Below are positions 59,656 to 64,000 of a stretch of DNA of 64,000 bases, in pieces (within the stretch, counting starts at the first letter, position 1; every line of letters starts with the position of its first letter). The stretch is from Neocallimastix lanati (nom. inval.) (lineage: Eukaryota; Neocallimastigomycota; Neocallimastigomycetes; Neocallimastigales; Neocallimastigaceae): positions 154,501 to 218,500 of the forward strand of contig JACVTC010000149.1 of the NCBI GenBank assembly GCA_016946835.1. The letters are read 5' to 3'. The notes beneath the pieces were generated by a model. It saw only the letters and a program-made list of their open reading frames with translations, was not told the DNA's origin and ran no database searches. Position numbers and translations under genes: made by a program.

Positions 59656-62291
59656 TTTTTTTTTTTTTTTTATTTATTAGATATTATATTTTAATTTGTA
59701 TTTTTTTTATTTATTTCTATATTTTATTAATATTATTAAAGGTTGTTTTATATAATTTCAATTTAATATTATTTTAAATAGAAAATATATACTATGTTTA
59801 TGTATGATTTCTAAAAAATAATATACATAAATTTTTTTTTTCTAGTAATTATGGAAATTCAAATATTTAGAAATTTTTTAATAAATTAAATAAAAAAAAA
59901 AAAAAAAAAAATTAGAAAAAATTTACATATATATATATATTTTATATTATATAATTTTTGTAATTTATTTTCGACCATAATTTTTCTGATATTATGCTTT
60001 TTTTTATATATATGATTAATAAATACAATATGTAATAAATTAAACTATTGTTTAAATTAAATTGTTTACCATCTATAACCATTAATTAATAATAATAATC
60101 ATAAGAAGTAAAAATTCTTAATAATTATTTCGAATTTTAAAGATTTATGGACTTTTTTTTAATATATATTTTTATTTATATTATAAAGTTTATTCTTTCT
60201 ATAAATTGTAAATGCTATTAAATATTATAAATATATAATTTTGTCTAGTATAAACTTAGTAATTTTAGTAGTACAATATTTAATTAATATATATTAAATA
60301 AATCTTTTAAGATTTTAATAAAAAATTTTATAATTGGGAAAAAAGCAAAAACTAATATTTATTTAAAATTTTAATATAGTTATTTTTAGAAATATACTGA
60401 AACTAAAGATCAAGATTTTTTGAAATATTTATTATATAATTATAGAATTTGGATGTAGAACCAAAACATTTTTATTCAATATTATGTGAATCGAGAAAAA
60501 AATTCCTTTTTTTATTATTCAATTTCTTAATTATTAAATATTCACTCTTTTAATTAATTATTTATTTTTTTTTTTAATTTTTTTTTTGTTTAAAATATTA
60601 CATTAAAATAATTAATTAATAATATTTAAACAATTGTACTTGTATTTTCTTTTAATCATTCAGTCTTAATAATAAATAAATATAATAAATTAATATGCAT
60701 AATACTATTTATTACATTTATAAATTATTGTTATGATACATCAAATAATTGATATCTTGAATATTATTAGTTGACTATTTGCTATATTAAAAAAAAGTTA
60801 ATTTCTTTGTCAGTATAGAATAAAATAATAGTACATTTATAGTTCAATAATAAAACAATCAAAATGTAATTAATTATTTATTTATTAAAATTATATATAT
60901 TTTAACATCATTTGTTAGTGGCAAAATATTTTGCTGGAAAAAATAAAATGACAGCTTAATATGTAAGGTTAGAAAATCTTACAGAGTATTAATATCTATT
61001 TTAAATATTTGATGCATTGACAAACCTCTTATTAGAATAAAACTGAACAATTTTTAATATTTAAGCTATAAACTATATTTATGGTATTTATTAATATTAA
61101 ATAACAGTAAATATTTCAATAATTATAATTTTTTTTGATAATTATATTTAAATTTTATTATTTATATAATTAAATTATATAAATAATAGAATATTAATTT
61201 TTAGGTTTATTAATTAGATAGCAATGATAAGTAAAAATATTTAATTTGAATTTTATATTTATTAAATATAAATATTTATTTTATTAAAAAATAAAATATA
61301 AATTATATTTCCCAATAAATATTAATTATATTTATTTAATTAAAATTAAAAAGATTAAAAATATTCATTTTTTTTTTATTTAATAATATTAAAACACTAA
61401 AAACATGTATTATTTTAGCTAATAATCTTTTATATTTGATATTATTTGGTATATATATTTCAATTTTTTTTTTTATACTTTTAATCAAATAAATATATAA
61501 AATATTTTAAAAATTAATTTAAATTCTAGTACATTATTTAAAAGTTTTAAGAAAAAAAAGTTTTTAAAATATTAATAATGACTATTAATTAATAATTACT
61601 GTAAAAATGAAAATTCAATAAATAATAAGAAAATAATAAAAAATAAAAATTAAAAAAAAAATAAAATAAAATAAAATAAAAATAAAATAGAAAAAAAGTA
61701 AAAATAATAAGGAAAAAAAAAATAAAAATAAAAAAAAAAAAATAAAATAATATAAAAAAAAAAAAAAAAAAAAGAATAAAATATTGAATAATGAGGAATA
61801 TGATTTAAATACAAAAATAATTATATACAGGATTAGATTAGTGTTGTGATACAATCAACGTTTACTAGTTTAAATAGTAATATAATTATTGATATAATAT
61901 AAAAATTTAAAAATAATTAAAAATTATATAAATGAACTAATTATTGGCAGTTAATTTTAGAAAATAAATCAAATGAAAAAAAAAAAAAAAATTATAAAGC
62001 TTATTACATATTATAATATAAATAATAAAAATTATCGATGATGTAAATAGTTTGATTTAATAAAATAGATTAGAAAATATTGAATTCTTTTTATATTTAT
62101 TGTATTTTTTTTTATTGAATATTTTTGATAATATAAATTTTTTTAAAACGGCATACTAAAAATTTTTCTAGAAAAGATTATTATTATAAAATATATAAAT
62201 ATTAATATATAAAATAAGTTAATATATTTTAATTACAAATGATAATATATTTCATAAATATATTATCTATTAATTAACAGTGTTGTTCTAA

Positions 62292-62489
<198 letters not shown>

Positions 62490-63027
62490 TGATACAAAAA
62501 TTTATATTATTTTAAGTTTATAAATTTTGTATTCTAAAGTTGCCTTTAATTCTTATTTTTAAAAGAGAATTATTTTACAACTTTTTATAAAATAAAAATA
62601 AATAATATTTGATTATTTATTTTTTTATAAATAACACAAAACAAATATAACAAAAATATAAAATAAATATTTAAAACTTTTATTTATTTTATTTTTGTTA
62701 ATACATCAAAAATACCATAAAAGTAGTTTAAAGTATATTTTATTAAAAAAATATAACTTTTATTTATTAACTAAGTAGCCTTTGTAACTTTTCTCTCTAA
62801 TTTTTAAAAGTTCCTTTTTTTTTTTTTTTTTATTTATTTATTTAATAAATTTCATTTTTTTAAGAATAATAAAGTTTTTAATATTTATATATTTTTAGAA
62901 ATATAATATATTTTAATATATTATATTATATCATAAAAATATAATTTTAATATATACATTTAATAATTTGTGTACAATTTGTATTTGTTTATTTTTTATA
63001 AAAATTCATGAAATTTTTATAATTCTT

Positions 63028-63170
63028 TATCAATAATAATAATTATAGTAATAATAATAATAATTATAGTAATAATAATAATAATAATAATTATAGTAAT
63101 AATAATAAAAATAATAATAATTATAGTAATAATAATAATAATAATAATAGTAATAATAAAAATAATAATA
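63028..63170. repeat. Compound AAT/ATTATAGTAATAATA minisatellite
   Basis: ATTATAGTAATAATA occurs five times with variable numbers of AAT triplets between, suggesting slippage inside a minisatellite. It lies just downstream (minus strand) of the orphan exon at 63226. Confidence 0.85.
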
Positions 63171-63225
63171 TAGAATTGAGTTTAATAAGTAAAAGTATAA
63201 AGAATAAAAAAAAAATTATAAATAA

Positions 63226-63375
63226 TTAATGTTGTGAAATATCCAATTTCATATTAGAATATTGCTTTAATGAATAACCTTTCTTTTGATATTTTTTTGA
63301 ATTTAAAGAAAATTGAATATCTTTTACTAAAGAAATAAAATTTCTTTGCTTTGGATGATAATAAAATAATAAAAT
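63226..63375 (-). pseudogene. Orphan exon 1 of the micro-exon family (gene D remnant)
   Basis: The minus-strand peptide from KQRNFISLVKDIQ through KKYQKKGYSLKQYSNMKLDISQ aligns with exon 1 of genes A-C over about 45 residues. The ATG region is lost (the sequence before it reads ILLFYYHP). The splice donor is destroyed: A-C have TTTCACA|GTAAAT whereas this copy has TTTCACAACATTAA and ends in a stop. No micro-exon or exon 3 follows. It is a decayed fourth family member, and shows the array once extended further right. Confidence 0.82.
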
Positions 63376-63554
63376 ATTTTATAAATTAAAATACTATAAA
63401 TTAAAATACATTAATTTGAAAAAATTTAAAATAGACTTATTCTTATAATATAATTTTTTTTTCTCAACTTAATAGTTTTTAATTTTCATAGAATTTATTT
63501 GATTATAACTAATAAATAAAATTGAAAATAAAAAAAAAAAAAAATATTAAGACT
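63376..63554. other. Short AT-rich spacer
   Basis: Low-complexity A+T between the orphan exon and the GC-elevated island; nothing coding. Confidence 0.6.
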
Positions 63555-63835
63555 TGCATGTATACGGTCTCTAGATCGACCCACCACTACCTCCTGAATT
63601 TTTATGGAACGATTTTCGTCCTTCAAGAGTGTTTTTCCCTATAATGAAGTTGGTATTTCCTTGTCATGTTAAGTATTCCTGTTACTAGGTTATATAATTA
63701 CTAATATCTTTTATATTAGTCTTGTTTAGAGAGAGGTCCGCGTCAACGCTCGATATGGTAAAGAATCCAATAAAAATCTGATATATTTAAGAGAGAGGCC
63801 CAACTTTCCTGTCTTCGAATTAATCCCAATCTAAA
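63555..63835. other. GC-elevated island, possibly a retroelement fragment
   Basis: About 280 bp with near-normal composition. It contains AGAGAGAGGTCC (63728 region) and AGAGAGAGGCCC (63791 region) as a spaced repeat, CCACCACTACCTCCTGAA, and an AATAAAAA motif. On the minus strand there is a short open stretch (TLLKDENRSIKIQEVVVGRSRD) ending near a purine-rich AGGAGGTAGTGGTGGG, which could be the end of a polyprotein and a polypurine tract. No LTR pair or known RNA was recognised. Confidence 0.35.
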
Positions 63836-64000
63836 TATATATATATAATGCTTAAAATATAGAAATAATAAAATAATTTTTATAATTTAATAATAAATTT
63901 TGTATAATTCATTTTTTAAAAAAAAAATTTATTAATTTAATAAGAAATAAATATATTAATTGAAAGATAAATTTAAGTATAAATATTATCATATTACATC

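Overview
The window is an extremely AT-rich eukaryotic sequence. Spacers are close to pure A+T and full of homopolymers and AAT/TTATTTA microsatellites. It carries a tRNA-Cys gene, intron-bearing genes with GT...AG sites, Asn/Lys-rich proteins, a gag-pol retroelement and a membrane protein with a C-terminal SH3 domain. I infer an early-diverging fungus, most likely an anaerobic gut fungus (Neocallimastigomycota). No rRNA or marker gene is present to prove it.

Layout. 1-3.3 kb: the 5' part of an LTR retrotransposon on the minus strand (gag, then pol with an aspartic protease), joined by what looks like a complete -1 ribosomal frameshift signal. Its upstream boundary lies about 15 bp from an intact tRNA-Cys(GCA) gene at 3336-3407. 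3.4-6.9 kb: AT desert. 6.9-13.0 kb: one uninterrupted 2044-codon minus-strand gene for a single-pass membrane protein with tandem repeats and a C-terminal SH3 domain. 13-24.3 kb: AT desert with microsatellites and hairpins.

24.3-35.8 kb: a less AT-rich island of decayed coding sequence resembling nucleocytoplasmic large DNA virus (or virus-like plasmid) genes. It holds an mRNA capping enzyme, a possible uracil-DNA glycosylase, the C-terminal half of a family B DNA polymerase and a D6/D11-type helicase, all on the minus strand and all frameshifted. A second, more decayed capping-enzyme fragment lies in the opposite orientation near 26.4 kb. One small intact gene (28248-28655, PH-like fold suspected) sits between the two capping copies.

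37.1-46.1 kb: a 1334-codon coiled-coil protein with about 13 tandem 61-residue repeats and a C-terminal RING-like finger, followed by two decayed partial paralogues. 46.8-63.4 kb: a tandem family of three genes plus one orphan first exon. Each full gene appears to have three exons, and the middle one is a 5-nt micro-exon (AGCTC) that restores the reading frame in all three copies. The central gene is a hybrid of its two neighbours, as expected from unequal crossing-over. The duplicated spacers carry tandem repeats whose copy number differs between units.

Main points to follow up: the 5-nt micro-exon family, the retroelement frameshift pseudoknot, the endogenous giant-virus-like island with its helicase/polymerase fusion point, and the hybrid gene.
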